DNA from: Ochrobactrum sp. Q0168 | GTDB taxonomy: Bacteria > Pseudomonadota > Alphaproteobacteria > Rhizobiales > Rhizobiaceae | DNA: 64,000 bases | Direction of reading: 5' to 3' | Assembly: GCF_016427605.1 (NCBI RefSeq) | Contig: NZ_JAELXQ010000002.1 | Coordinates: 310,001-374,000 of the forward strand | Shown: in pieces, positions 17,775 to 26,567 of the stretch | How positions within the stretch are numbered: the stretch's first letter is position 1 | How the letters are laid out: each line of letters starts with the position of its first letter | The notes under the pieces: model-generated | Database searches by the model: none | What the model saw: only the letters and a program-made list of their open reading frames with translations | What the model was told of the DNA's origin: nothing | Program-made: the position numbers and the translations under genes

Positions 17775-18854
17775 TCAGACTTCCGGTTTTGCGGCAAGCG
17801 GCGTGGCGGGTGCGGCACTCGACTGATAGGCGGCCTCGACAAGCGCCATGGTGTGCCAGGCGTCTTCGACCGAGCCGACGAGTTCGGCATCTTCGCCGGT
17901 CGCGAAACGCTGCAACTGAGCCATGCGGTTTAAGAAAGCGTCGGGGAACCACGCGCCTTCCAGCGGCACGGAAACCCAGTCTTCGGCACCCTTGGGCTTG
18001 ATCCAGAGCTCGTCCGGCTCGCCGCGCGGATAGTCGAGATTGACGCCCAGTTTCACATAGGCCGCACCCTCGGTGCCGCAGATGCGGAACTCGCAGGCCT
18101 GAAATTTGCGACCGAAATCATGGTCATGATTGACCGAAAGCGCACAACGAACGCGGTCGCCATAATCGAGAACCGCAGCCGTGCGGGTCTGAGCGACCTC
18201 GTGGTTCGGATGACCGATGGTCTTGGCGTAAACGCCAAGCGGATTGCCGAGCAGACCGCGGATAAAATCCAGATAATGGATCGAATGCATGGCGATTTCG
18301 ATGCGCGGCAGACCTTTCAGGAACGGCCACAGGCCCCAAGGCGTGGCAAGCGCCAGCCAGGCGTCGAAATCCACCACTTCGCCGAGCCAGCCCTTATCGA
18401 CGGCATCGTAAAGCGCGAGCATCATCGGCGCGAAACGCAGCTGGAAATTCACCGCCGCTTTCAGATTGCGCGCGCGGCAGACTTTCAGAATTTCCGTTGC
18501 GCCAGCCAAATCGCTGCCCATCGGCTTCTGGATCAGAACGGCTGCACCTTCCGGCAATTGCGACAAGAGTGCTGCATGGGCCGATGGCGGCGTGGCCAGA
18601 TCGAAGATCGCGCCTTCGACGGCAATCGCTTCCTCAGCGCTGGCAAAAGCCTTGACGCCCCACTGGTCGGCAAGTTCCCGCGCCTTGTCCAGATTGGGAT
18701 CGAAAATGCCCGCAACCGGAAAGCCGCCCTTCTCATAGGCGGGCAGATGCGCGTCGCCGACAATGCTGCCCGCGCCGAAGATCACGATGGGTTTTGGCTT
18801 GGACGGCTTGGCCCACCATTGACGCAAGGTCTTCGGATCGAAAGCCTCAGTCAT
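17775..18854 (-). CDS. Gfo/Idh/MocA family oxidoreductase
   Basis: 359 residues. N-terminal Rossmann domain with [20 protein letters not shown] (residues 22-41) and [16 protein letters not shown]; the catalytic Lys is in the [15 protein letters not shown] motif (EKP-like, here QKP). The C-terminal alpha/beta domain contains [10 protein letters not shown] and a [15 protein letters not shown] segment. Family members oxidise sugars or sugar lactones with NAD(P). In this cluster it is the best candidate for the first step, oxidation of L-fucose to the lactone, though that is inference from context. It overlaps the mutarotase gene by 8 bp. Confidence 0.85.
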   Translation of the reverse strand: MTEAFDPKTLRQWWAKPSKPKPIVIFGAGSIVGDAHLPAYEKGGFPVAGIFDPNLDKARELADQWGVKAFASAEEAIAVEGAIFDLATPPSAHAALLSQLPEGAAVLIQKPMGSDLAGATEILKVCRARNLKAAVNFQLRFAPMMLALYDAVDKGWLGEVVDFDAWLALATPWGLWPFLKGLPRIEIAMHSIHYLDFIRGLLGNPLGVYAKTIGHPNHEVAQTRTAAVLDYGDRVRCALSVNHDHDFGRKFQACEFRICGTEGAAYVKLGVNLDYPRGEPDELWIKPKGAEDWVSVPLEGAWFPDAFLNRMAQLQRFATGEDAELVGSVEDAWHTMALVEAAYQSSAAPATPLAAKPEV

Positions 18855-19191
18855 GATGGAACACCTCTTCCATCATTGCCCACCACTCGCCCTCTTTGCG
18901 GGTTTCGAGCGGCTTCTGGCATGGCATGCAGACGGACCACCATTCCTGATTTTTCGGATTATCGGCCATCTTCTTCATGTCGGCCTCAAAATCGGTGCCG
19001 ACATATTCCCATGTACCGAACAACAGGTTTTCCGGCTCTTTGAGGAAGATCGTATAGTTGGTGATGTTGCATTCGGAAATGAGCGCCAGAATTTCCGGCC
19101 ACACGGCGGCATGCAACTCCTTATATTCTGCGATCTTTTCCGCATTGAGCCCGATCACCATGCCCATGCGCTGTTTTACGGGCGTGGTCAT
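18847..19191 (-). CDS. L-rhamnose/L-fucose mutarotase (RhaM/DUF718 family)
   Basis: 114 residues from MTTPVKQRMGMVIGLNAEKI. Small ferredoxin-like protein interconverting alpha and beta anomers of 6-deoxy sugars. Seen: the conserved EYKELHAAVWPEILALI with catalytic His, NITNYTIFLKEPENLLFGTW with the central Tyr, and EWWSVCMPCQKPLE near the end. The ORF is open 107 codons further upstream but that part shadows the enolase gene; the chosen ATG overlaps its stop (ATGA). Context points to L-fucose rather than L-rhamnose. Confidence 0.87.
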   Translation of the reverse strand: MTTPVKQRMGMVIGLNAEKIAEYKELHAAVWPEILALISECNITNYTIFLKEPENLLFGTWEYVGTDFEADMKKMADNPKNQEWWSVCMPCQKPLETRKEGEWWAMMEEVFHHD

Positions 19192-20306
19192 GCGGCCTCC
19201 ACGATCTCGCGGGTGAATTCCGAAATCGACCGGGCGCGCACTGCGTCCCAATCCCATTCGATGCCAATACCCGGCTCGGACGGGGCAATGGCGCGACCGT
19301 CGCGGATTTCCATACCCTTGGTGGTGAGGTCGTCGAGCTGCGGAATATATTCGACATAACGACCGTTCTGCACCGCACAGACGAGGCTGACATGCAGCTC
19401 CATCAGGAAGTGCGGGCAGACCGGAATGTCGAATGTTTCCGCCGCATGGGCCACTTTCAGCCAAGGTGTGATGCCGCCGATGCGCGCCACGTCCACCTGT
19501 ACGATGGAGCAAGCGCCCTTCTGCATATATTCGCGGAAATGGCGGATCGAATAGATGGATTCGCCCACCGCAATCGGCGTCGGGGTTGAGCGCGTCAGGC
19601 GGATATGGCCGTCGAGATCGTCAGCAGGAAGCGGCTCTTCGATCCAAGCCAGATCAAGCTCCTTCAGGCGCTCGGCGCGACGAATGGCTTCGTCCACAGT
19701 GAAGCCCTGATTGCAATCGGTCATGATTTCGAAGCCATCACCGAGGGCCGCGCGCACAGCGGACAGGCGCGCATAGTCTTCAGAACCGTGCGGCTTGCCG
19801 ATCTTGACCTTGGAGCCGGTGAAGCCCTTGGCCTTGGCCTGCAATGCATCCTCGACCAGCGCTTCTTTCTCGATATGCAGCCAGCCACCTTCGGTGGTGT
19901 AGAGCGGGCAGCTTTCCTTGGCGCCGCCTGCGAGCTTCCAGAGCGGCAGGCCCTGCTTCTTGGCGCGCAGATCCCAAAGCGCGGTATCGACCGCGGCCAG
20001 CGCCAGCGCGGTGATCGCGCCGATGGTGGTGGCATGGGTTGCGAATTCCAGCTTGCGCCAGATGGCCTCGATGCAATCGGCATCCTCACCGATGATCAGC
20101 GGCACGAGATGGTCGCTCAACAGGCGCATGACCGACGAACCGCCAGTGCCGATCGTATAGCTGTAGCCCGTGCCGACTGCGCCGTCGCTATCGGTGATGG
20201 TGACAATCGGCGTTTCCTGGCTGACAAAGCTCTGGATCGCGTCGGTGCGCTTGACCTTCGGCGGGAGGTCGACCATGCGCAGTTCAACTTTTTCGATACG
20301 TGCCAT
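19188..20306 (-). CDS. Mandelate racemase/muconate lactonizing enzyme family protein
   Basis: 372 residues from MARIEKVELRMVDLPPKVKR. Second enolase-superfamily enzyme of the cluster, of the MR subgroup. Seen: YTTEGGWLHIEKEALVEDA, the KxK base motif in GSKVKIGKPHGS, metal ligands in MTDCNQGFTVDEA, WIEEPLPADD and AVGESIYSIR, and the general acid/base histidine in VCPHFLMELH. It differs clearly from the fuconate dehydratase, so it probably handles a second acid sugar or a lactone. The specific reaction cannot be assigned from sequence. Its start lies 2 bp after the ABC ATPase stop. Confidence 0.82.
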   Translation of the reverse strand: MARIEKVELRMVDLPPKVKRTDAIQSFVSQETPIVTITDSDGAVGTGYSYTIGTGGSSVMRLLSDHLVPLIIGEDADCIEAIWRKLEFATHATTIGAITALALAAVDTALWDLRAKKQGLPLWKLAGGAKESCPLYTTEGGWLHIEKEALVEDALQAKAKGFTGSKVKIGKPHGSEDYARLSAVRAALGDGFEIMTDCNQGFTVDEAIRRAERLKELDLAWIEEPLPADDLDGHIRLTRSTPTPIAVGESIYSIRHFREYMQKGACSIVQVDVARIGGITPWLKVAHAAETFDIPVCPHFLMELHVSLVCAVQNGRYVEYIPQLDDLTTKGMEIRDGRAIAPSEPGIGIEWDWDAVRARSISEFTREIVEAA

Positions 20307-20308
20307 GG

Positions 20309-21412
20309 TCAGATAGCCCCATTCTCGGCCAAAGTCTTGCCGCTTACGGCATCGAACAGATGCGCCTGCGACAGATCGAGTTGCATGGTGATGGTTTCGC
20401 CCGGTTGCAGGTGACGCGGGTTCAGCATGCGCGCCACCCATTCCTTGCCCGCAAATTCCACGAAAACCAGCGTTTCATTACCGAGTGGCTCGGTGATCGA
20501 CACGCGCATGTCTTTTTCGTGCACGGCGTCACCGGTGGAAATACCATGGCCCTTCGGGAAGATATCGTCTGGACGCAGGCCGAACGTCACCTTGGTGCCG
20601 TCCTTGGTCTTGCCCCGGAACTGGGCAGGCAGCGGGAGGCGGTCGCCATTGGCGAAGACCAGATCGCCGCCCGTCACTGTCGCCTCGCCCATATTCATTG
20701 GCGGGGAGCCGATGAAACCGGCGACGAACTGCGTTGCCGGACGCTTGAAGACTTCATCCGGGGTTCCGGCCTGCTCGATATGGCCGTCGCGCATGATGAC
20801 GATGCGGTCGGCAAGCGTCATGGCCTCGACCTGATCATGCGTCACATAGACGACCGTCGACTGCACCTTGGCATGTAGCTTCTTGATTTCAGTGCGCATC
20901 TGGGTGCGCAGCTTGGCGTCGAGGTTCGACAGTGGTTCGTCGAACAGGAACACTTCCGGGTTACGCACGATGGCGCGGCCCATGGCAACGCGCTGGCGCT
21001 GACCACCGGAGAGCTGCGCCGGGCGGCGCTCCATCAGCGCTTCCAGACCGAGAATGGCCGAGGCTTCATTGACGCGACGGTCGATTTCCGCCTGCGGTTG
21101 CTTGGCGATCTTCAGCGAGAAACCCATATTCTCGCGCACCGACATATGCGGATAAAGCGCATAGGACTGGAACACCATCGAGATGTTGCGGTCGCGCGGC
21201 GGCAGATCGTTGACTTGCTTGCCGCCGATTTCCAGCGTGCCGTCGGAAATGGATTCCAGACCCGCGATCATGCGCAGCGTCGTGGACTTGCCGCAGCCGG
21301 ACGGACCGACCAGTGCCACAAATTCCTTGTCCGCGATTTCGAGATTGATGCCATGCACCACGCCGACATTGCCGTAGCGCTTGACGAGATTTTTGATGGA
21401 AAGCTGAGCCAT
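20309..21412 (-). CDS. Sugar ABC transporter ATP-binding protein (UgpC/MsmK type)
   Basis: 367 residues. Cytoplasmic ATPase of a CUT1 sugar importer. Walker A GPSGCGKST at 38-46, Q-loop FQSYALYPHM, signature LSGGQRQRVAMGRA at about 135, Walker B VFLFDEPLSNLD, and switch His in VTHDQVEA. A C-terminal regulatory TOBE region (from about 240) is typical of MalK/UgpC. Last of the four transporter genes. Confidence 0.93.
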   Translation of the reverse strand: MAQLSIKNLVKRYGNVGVVHGINLEIADKEFVALVGPSGCGKSTTLRMIAGLESISDGTLEIGGKQVNDLPPRDRNISMVFQSYALYPHMSVRENMGFSLKIAKQPQAEIDRRVNEASAILGLEALMERRPAQLSGGQRQRVAMGRAIVRNPEVFLFDEPLSNLDAKLRTQMRTEIKKLHAKVQSTVVYVTHDQVEAMTLADRIVIMRDGHIEQAGTPDEVFKRPATQFVAGFIGSPPMNMGEATVTGGDLVFANGDRLPLPAQFRGKTKDGTKVTFGLRPDDIFPKGHGISTGDAVHEKDMRVSITEPLGNETLVFVEFAGKEWVARMLNPRHLQPGETITMQLDLSQAHLFDAVSGKTLAENGAI

Positions 21413-21419
21413 AGTTCTA

Positions 21420-22298
21420 TCAACCTTTAACCGCGCCGAACGTCAGACCAGCAACAAGGTGTTTCTGGACGATGAATGTGAGGGTCAGCGCCGGAATAAT
21501 CATCACGACCGCCAGCGCGCACATGCCGCGCCAGTCGATGGTGAATTCAGCGGTGTAATCGAGAAGACCGACAGGAAGGGTCTTGGAATTGACGGAACGG
21601 GTGAGCTGGGAAGCCAGCGCATATTCGTTCCACGAGGTGAGGAAGGCAAAGATGCCTGCCGTCGCGATGCCCGGACCGGCCAGCGGAAATTCCACCTGCC
21701 AGAAAGCCTGCCAGCGCGTGCAGCCGTCAATCTGGGCGGCTTCCGCAAGATCCTTCGGCACCTGACGGAAGAAGCCGTCGATCAGCCAGATCGTGAATGG
21801 CACATTCAGCGCCACATAGGTGAGGATCAGGCCGAAATGGGTGTCGATGATGCCGACGCGGGAAAACACCATGAAGAGCGGCAGTGAGAGCGCGATGCCC
21901 GGCACCGAGCGCGTCAGCATGAAGCCGAGGAAGGTTGCCGACTTGCCCCAGAAGCGGAAGCGCGCGAAGGCATAACCGCCCGATACGCCGACGATCAGCG
22001 CAATCACGGTGGAGGTCACCGAGATGATGAGCGAATTGCGGAAATAATCCCAGACCGGAATACCGCCGGCGCCAGCGCCCGAGAACATGGCGCGATAAGC
22101 CTCGAAGGTGATTTCCTGGGGAATCCAGACCGGCGGTTTCGCCATGATCTCGACCGGCGGTCTGAGCGAGGAAAGCACGATCCAAAGGCCCGGCAGGCAG
22201 ATGACGGTCATCGCCAGAAACAGGCCGATGAGATAGGCGATTTTCTTGAAACGGCGCAGCAGACGATGCTGGCTGTTGCTGAGTGTTGTTGTAGCCAT
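21420..22298 (-). CDS. Sugar ABC transporter permease (MalG type)
   Basis: 292 residues from MATTTLSNSQHRLLRRFKKI. Six membrane helices. The coupling EAA loop reads DLAEAAQIDGCTRWQAFWQV near residue 195. Ends TFGAVKG, as many MalG-like permeases end in AGAVKG. The ATG 2 bp after the MalF stop was preferred to an upstream GTG that overlaps it. Pairs with the next gene to form the membrane channel. Confidence 0.92.
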   Translation of the reverse strand: MATTTLSNSQHRLLRRFKKIAYLIGLFLAMTVICLPGLWIVLSSLRPPVEIMAKPPVWIPQEITFEAYRAMFSGAGAGGIPVWDYFRNSLIISVTSTVIALIVGVSGGYAFARFRFWGKSATFLGFMLTRSVPGIALSLPLFMVFSRVGIIDTHFGLILTYVALNVPFTIWLIDGFFRQVPKDLAEAAQIDGCTRWQAFWQVEFPLAGPGIATAGIFAFLTSWNEYALASQLTRSVNSKTLPVGLLDYTAEFTIDWRGMCALAVVMIIPALTLTFIVQKHLVAGLTFGAVKG

Positions 22299-22300
22299 GA

Positions 22301-23194
22301 TTACCACTCCGCTCCAATCTGCGTGCGTGCGGACGCAAGTTTGCGGAAGAACAGGACGGTGAAGAGGATCGAGAGCAGGATCGCGACATAGGCCATGGCA
22401 TTGGCCATGCCCATCTGCGCATCCGCATAGGCCGTGCGGCCAACCAGCGTCCAGATTAGTTCTGTGCGGCGCGCCGGGCCGCCATCGGTCATGATCTTCA
22501 CAATGTCATAGGCGCGCGCCACATCCAGCGAACGGATGGTCATCGCGATATAGGCGAAAGGCATCAGGTAAGGCCAGATGACGTAACGGAAGGTCTGCCA
22601 GGGCGTGCAGCCATCGACGCGCGCGGCTTCCACCGGATCCTGCGGCATGGACAGAAGCCCGCCCAGAATGAGGATCGCGAAAACCGATGTGGACATCCAG
22701 ACTTCCGCCAGCAAAATCGCCACCAGCGCCAGATTGCCGTCGATCAGCCAAGGAATGGCGGTATTGGTCAGGCCCAGCGACTGCAGCGCATTGTTGACCA
22801 GACCGATATTGTCATTGAACATGAACTTGAACTGGAAGCCGACGAGCACCGGCGAGAACATCATCGGGAACATCATCAGCGTGCGCAAGACGCGCTGGCC
22901 GCGCGTCGCCTTGTTGACGAGCATGGCAAGGCCGAGACCGAGCAGCATTTCCAGATTGAGCGCAATGGTTAGGAAAACCACCGTGCGAATGAAGGCCGCC
23001 CAGAACACCCAGTCGGTCAAGATGCGCTGATAGTTGCGGAAACCGATGAAGTTGAACAGGCTCTCGGGGCGCGTCAGCCGGAACGGCGTGAAGCTCGAAT
23101 AAAGCGACAGCGCGAGAGGAAAGAGAACCACCGCTGCGAGGATGATAAAGGCCGGAAGCAAAAGCAGGACCGGCGGGGAAAGTCTCTTGAACAT
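22301..23194 (-). CDS. Sugar ABC transporter permease (MalF type)
   Basis: 297 residues from MFKRLSPPVLLLLPAFIILA, with a first helix beginning VLLLLPAFII. The EAA loop is PQDPVEAARVDGCTPWQTFR. About six helices. A longer frame opens 25 codons upstream from a TTG, but that part overlaps the terminator zone after the binding-protein gene, so the ATG was chosen. Confidence 0.92.
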   Translation of the reverse strand: MFKRLSPPVLLLLPAFIILAAVVLFPLALSLYSSFTPFRLTRPESLFNFIGFRNYQRILTDWVFWAAFIRTVVFLTIALNLEMLLGLGLAMLVNKATRGQRVLRTLMMFPMMFSPVLVGFQFKFMFNDNIGLVNNALQSLGLTNTAIPWLIDGNLALVAILLAEVWMSTSVFAILILGGLLSMPQDPVEAARVDGCTPWQTFRYVIWPYLMPFAYIAMTIRSLDVARAYDIVKIMTDGGPARRTELIWTLVGRTAYADAQMGMANAMAYVAILLSILFTVLFFRKLASARTQIGAEW

Positions 23195-23267
23195 TGCTCT
23201 TCCAAATAGCGGATTGGCAAACAGTGGAATTGGCAACCGGCGAAGCCGCCTCAGCACTGCCACTGGC

Positions 23268-23304
23268 AAAAAAGGCCCGCCCCAAAAAGGCTTCAGGGCG
23301 GGCC
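23268..23304 (-). terminator. Intra-operon terminator between binding protein and permease genes
   Basis: Minus strand GGCCCGCCC, a 13-nt loop, GGGCGGGCC then TTTTTT. It lies 20 bp after the binding-protein stop and about 75 bp before the MalF start. Partial readthrough would give more binding protein than permease, a common ABC operon arrangement. Confidence 0.8.
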
Positions 23305-23324
23305 CATGATTTTATCAGGCAGGA

Positions 23325-24641
23325 TCAGAGCTCGCCGGCATCCTCAAGAATCTGCGTCGCCTTTTTGGCAGCGTCGTCGAGAGCCTGCTGGGAGGTCTTG
23401 TCGCCAAGGATCGCAGCCTGAAGCTCAGGATAGACAGCGTTGGAGATTTCGATCCAGGATGGGGTCTGCGGAACCGGGAAAGCGGTCTTTGCCGTTTCCT
23501 GGAACACCGACAGCACTTCCTTCTTGTATGGATCGGAGGCGGCCTGCTGGATGACGTAATCCCAGACAGCGGTGCGGGTCGGCAGTGTGCCCGCGGCAGA
23601 TTCCTGCTTCTGCGAATCTTCGTTGGTCAGGAACCAGACGAGCGATGCAGCAGCTTCCTTCGTCGGGCAGGCTTCCGTTACCGAGAAACCATGATGACCC
23701 GACCAGCCGGTGCGCTTGCCGGACGAACCGGTCGGCGCCGGAGCGATGCCGACATTGCCAGCGGCCTTCGACGACTTCGGATCGTTGAAATAGGTCGCCC
23801 AGCCCGGCCAATCCAGATTGATTGCGATGGTGCCGGAAGCAAAGCCTGCACCCAGCTCATCCCACAGATAGTTGGTCGTACCGGCAGGAACGGCCTTGGC
23901 CTTGTAGAGATTGACGAACCAGTCGAGGGCGCGAACACCGGCTTCCGAGTTGAAAGCAGGCTTGCCGTCCTTGAGGTAATCGCCGCCTTCAGCGACCAGC
24001 ATTTCATAGAAGCGGCCATTGATGGCTTCTTCCTTGCCCGCAAACTGCGTGCCGTAGAAATTCGGCGGATCGGCGAAGAAGACAGCCTGATCCGACACTT
24101 CCTTCCAGGTCTTGGCCGGCGCGAGGTCGTAGCCGTATTTTTCCTTGAAAGCCTTCTTCTTGGCTTCGTCGCTGAAAAGGCTCTTCTGATAGTAAAGCGC
24201 CGAAACGTCGAACTGCGCACGTGGCAACATGATCAGCTTGCCATCGAGCGTCGAAGCCTTGATGACCGACGGCACGAAACCGTCGATTTCGTCCTTCGGC
24301 ACGAGCGCATTCAGATCGGTATACAACGTCGTATACTGCGGCGCGAAAGACGAGTGGTTGGAACCGACGCACCAGTTGATCGAACCGGAAGCGATGTCGG
24401 ACTTGATTTCCTTGTCCAGCTCGAAGTGGTTCTTCTTGGAAAGGATATTGACCTTGGCGCCGGTCGCCTTTTCCCATTCGCCGATACGCGAATAGAGCGC
24501 TTCATATTGCTGACCGCCAATGAGCTTGGCGTTGATCGTCACACCTTCAAACTTGCCCGGCAGATCGGCTGCAACCGCCGGGGCCATCCCCACGGCCAGC
24601 AGCGCAACGCCTGCCAGAATGTGCGATTTGAATTTCTGCAT
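23325..24641 (-). CDS. Periplasmic sugar-binding protein (extracellular solute-binding family 1)
   Basis: 438 residues from MQKFKSHILAGVALLAVGMA, which begins a clear signal peptide cleaved near AVAADLPG. Mature protein has the type I sugar-binder pattern: VNILSKKNHFELDKEIKSDI, WDELGAGFASGTIAINLDWP and GNVGIAPAPTGSSGK. First gene of the leftward operon, so its ligand should be the cluster substrate, plausibly L-fucose or a fucose-containing sugar. The 27-residue upstream open extension lies in the promoter region and was rejected. Confidence 0.92.
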   Translation of the reverse strand: MQKFKSHILAGVALLAVGMAPAVAADLPGKFEGVTINAKLIGGQQYEALYSRIGEWEKATGAKVNILSKKNHFELDKEIKSDIASGSINWCVGSNHSSFAPQYTTLYTDLNALVPKDEIDGFVPSVIKASTLDGKLIMLPRAQFDVSALYYQKSLFSDEAKKKAFKEKYGYDLAPAKTWKEVSDQAVFFADPPNFYGTQFAGKEEAINGRFYEMLVAEGGDYLKDGKPAFNSEAGVRALDWFVNLYKAKAVPAGTTNYLWDELGAGFASGTIAINLDWPGWATYFNDPKSSKAAGNVGIAPAPTGSSGKRTGWSGHHGFSVTEACPTKEAAASLVWFLTNEDSQKQESAAGTLPTRTAVWDYVIQQAASDPYKKEVLSVFQETAKTAFPVPQTPSWIEISNAVYPELQAAILGDKTSQQALDDAAKKATQILEDAGEL

Positions 24642-24823
24642 CTCTTCTCCTCCTAAAACGGACACTCCCTGTCCGCACCCCCGGTTGTGAAGGTTGTATT
24701 TATATGCAAACATAGTATTCAAGAACGGTCAAGGCGTTTTATCGCGCATATACGACTTTCACACCTGACAATGTTTGTATATGAATTGGAAAATTCACGA
24801 AGGCCACCTTGGGGGGAACACAT
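24642..24823. promoter_or_regulatory. Divergent promoter region with inverted operator-like sites
   Basis: Between the importer operon and the IclR gene. ATATGCAAACATAGTATTCA (24702-24721) and the opposite-strand ATATACAAACAT (within 24771-24784) form an inverted pair of related sites about 50 bp apart. The first also resembles the site upstream of the CoA-transferase gene (29056-29075), 14 of 20 positions. Candidate operators of the adjacent IclR regulator; no experimental support. Confidence 0.5.
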
Positions 24824-25603
24824 TTGGAAACCGATGACCGCTACCGCGCGCCCGCGCTGGACAAGGGCCTGGATATCCTCGAATTGCTGGCTGGCGTTGA
24901 CGGCGGACTGACGCAGGCCGAGATCGCCAAGCATCTGGATCGCAGCCCGAACGAATTCTACCGTATGCTCGACCGGCTGGTGAAACGCGGCTATGTCACC
25001 AAGCTTGAGGGCGACCGCTATTCGCTGACGCTGAAGCTGTTCGGCCTTGCCCAGTTGCATGCGCCGGTGCGCCGTCTGGCTTCTTTTGCAACGCCCTTCA
25101 TGCGCGAGCTTGCCGACCGTTCCAAGCAGGCAAACCAGCTCGCCGTGTTCGACCGCGGCTCGGTGGTGGTGATTGCGCAGCAGGAAGCGCCGGATTACTG
25201 GGGCATTTCGATCCGCGTCGGCTCGCATATCAGCCTGTTCGACACCGGGTCTGGCCATGTGCTGCTTGCCTTCCGCTCGCCGGAAGAGCGCAAGTTGATG
25301 ATCGCCGAATATGACAAGGAAAGCGATCGCATCGATCTCGACGCGAGCTTCTACGAACGCCTCGACCAGATCCGCGAGCGCGGCTACGAGATGATGCCGA
25401 GTGCGCAGGTTGCGGGCGTCTATAACCTCTCCGCCCCGATTCTCGGTCCTGACGGTACCTGCATCGCGGCACTGACATGCCCTTATGTGACGCTGGTCAA
25501 TTCGTCTTCCGCACCGGACATCACCCAGACAATCACCCTGTTGCAAAAGACCGTGCAGGAACTGTCGAAGCTCGTCGGCGCTGACCTTTCCACACTGGAT
25601 TAG
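24824..25603 (+). CDS. IclR family transcriptional regulator
   Basis: 259 residues starting at a TTG (LETDDRYRAPALDKGLDILE), chosen because GGGGGGAA ends 6 bp before it. A TTG five codons upstream is possible but would place the ribosome binding site inside the gene. N-terminal winged HTH at about 15-75 (GLTQAEIAKHLDRSPNEFYR, then MLDRLVKRGYVTKL) and a C-terminal IclR effector domain with GSGHVLLAFRSPEERK and YNLSAPILGPDG. Divergent from the importer and upstream of the lactonase, so it most likely controls this sugar cluster. Confidence 0.9.
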   Translation: METDDRYRAPALDKGLDILELLAGVDGGLTQAEIAKHLDRSPNEFYRMLDRLVKRGYVTKLEGDRYSLTLKLFGLAQLHAPVRRLASFATPFMRELADRSKQANQLAVFDRGSVVVIAQQEAPDYWGISIRVGSHISLFDTGSGHVLLAFRSPEERKLMIAEYDKESDRIDLDASFYERLDQIRERGYEMMPSAQVAGVYNLSAPILGPDGTCIAALTCPYVTLVNSSSAPDITQTITLLQKTVQELSKLVGADLSTLD

Positions 25604-25640
25604 GGCTGGTTCCGTCCGGTTCGGATCACGCCTTAAATTC

Positions 25641-25665
25641 TTATTTGAAAACTATCTTCTTTTTT
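25641..25665. promoter_or_regulatory. Operator-like site before lactonase gene
   Basis: TTATTTGAAAACTATCTTCT plus five bases, matching 16 of 25 positions with 29051-29075 (TTATGTGAATATAGTCTTCA onward). It sits about 30 bp before the lactonase start. Weak evidence because both sequences are AT-rich. Confidence 0.35.
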
Positions 25666-25692
25666 GAAAATATCGGGATAGGAGGAATCTCT

Positions 25693-26541
25693 ATGCTGAT
25701 CGATACCCATCTGCACCTGATCGACAAAAGCGCGCTCAGCTATCCATGGCTTGGCGACGTGCCGGCGCTTGATCGGGATTTTCTGTTCGACACCTACCGC
25801 CAGCAGGCGGAACGCTGCGGCATCGCCGCCGCCCTGCATATGGAAGTGGATGTCGCGCCTGAAGCCATTCAGGCTGAAACGGACCACATTCACGAACTTT
25901 CCGTCGCGAATGGCGGCTTCATCAAAGGCGCGATTGCATCCTGCCGCCCCGAGGAAGATGGCTTTGCCGCCTATTTGGAGCGCCAGCTGGCCGATCCTTT
26001 TGTCAAAGGTTTTCGACGTGTGCTGCATGTCGTGCCGGACGCCCTTTCGGAGGGCGCGTTGTTCCGCGAAAACCTGAAGCGCATGGACAATACGCGCCTG
26101 ACTTTCGATCTCTGCACCCTGCCGCATCAGATCGACAAGGCCATCGCGCTTGTCGATCTCGCGCCGGGCCTGCAATTCGTGCTCGACCATTGCGGCGTGC
26201 CGGACATCAAATCGGGCGCACTGGAAAGCTGGCAGAAGGGCATCACCGAGATTGCCCGCAGGCCGAATGTGGTGGCGAAGATTTCCGGTGTGGTGGCTTA
26301 TGCCGATGCTGAAAGCTGGACTGCCGAGACCATCCGCCCCTATGTCGAACATGTCATCGAGGCTTTCGGCTGGGACCGCGTGGTATGGGGCAGCGACTGG
26401 CCGGTCTGCACGCTGGCAAGCTCCGTCGATGCCGGTCTTTCGACATGGGTGGCGACGACCCACACCCTGCTTGAAGGCTGCGGCAAGGACGAAAAGGCGC
26501 GCCTTCTCTCTGAGAACGCGCGCCGTATCTGGAACCTGTAA
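25693..26541 (+). CDS. COG3618 amidohydrolase, probable L-fucono-1,5-lactonase
   Basis: 282 residues starting at the ATG of MLIDTHLHLIDKSALSYPWL, with GGAGGA 6 bp before it. Amidohydrolase-superfamily lactonase: HxH metal motif in DTHLHL, a His in VLDHCGVP, and the catalytic Asp in VWGSDWPVCTL. COG3618 contains characterised L-fuconolactonases that sit beside fuconate dehydratase, FAH hydrolase and SDR genes, exactly this setting. It would hydrolyse the lactone made by the dehydrogenase to L-fuconate. The same direction as the IclR gene, 89 bp downstream. Confidence 0.85.
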   Translation: MLIDTHLHLIDKSALSYPWLGDVPALDRDFLFDTYRQQAERCGIAAALHMEVDVAPEAIQAETDHIHELSVANGGFIKGAIASCRPEEDGFAAYLERQLADPFVKGFRRVLHVVPDALSEGALFRENLKRMDNTRLTFDLCTLPHQIDKAIALVDLAPGLQFVLDHCGVPDIKSGALESWQKGITEIARRPNVVAKISGVVAYADAESWTAETIRPYVEHVIEAFGWDRVVWGSDWPVCTLASSVDAGLSTWVATTHTLLEGCGKDEKARLLSENARRIWNL

Positions 26542-26567
26542 GTAGACGAGAACAGCTTTCTCCTCGA

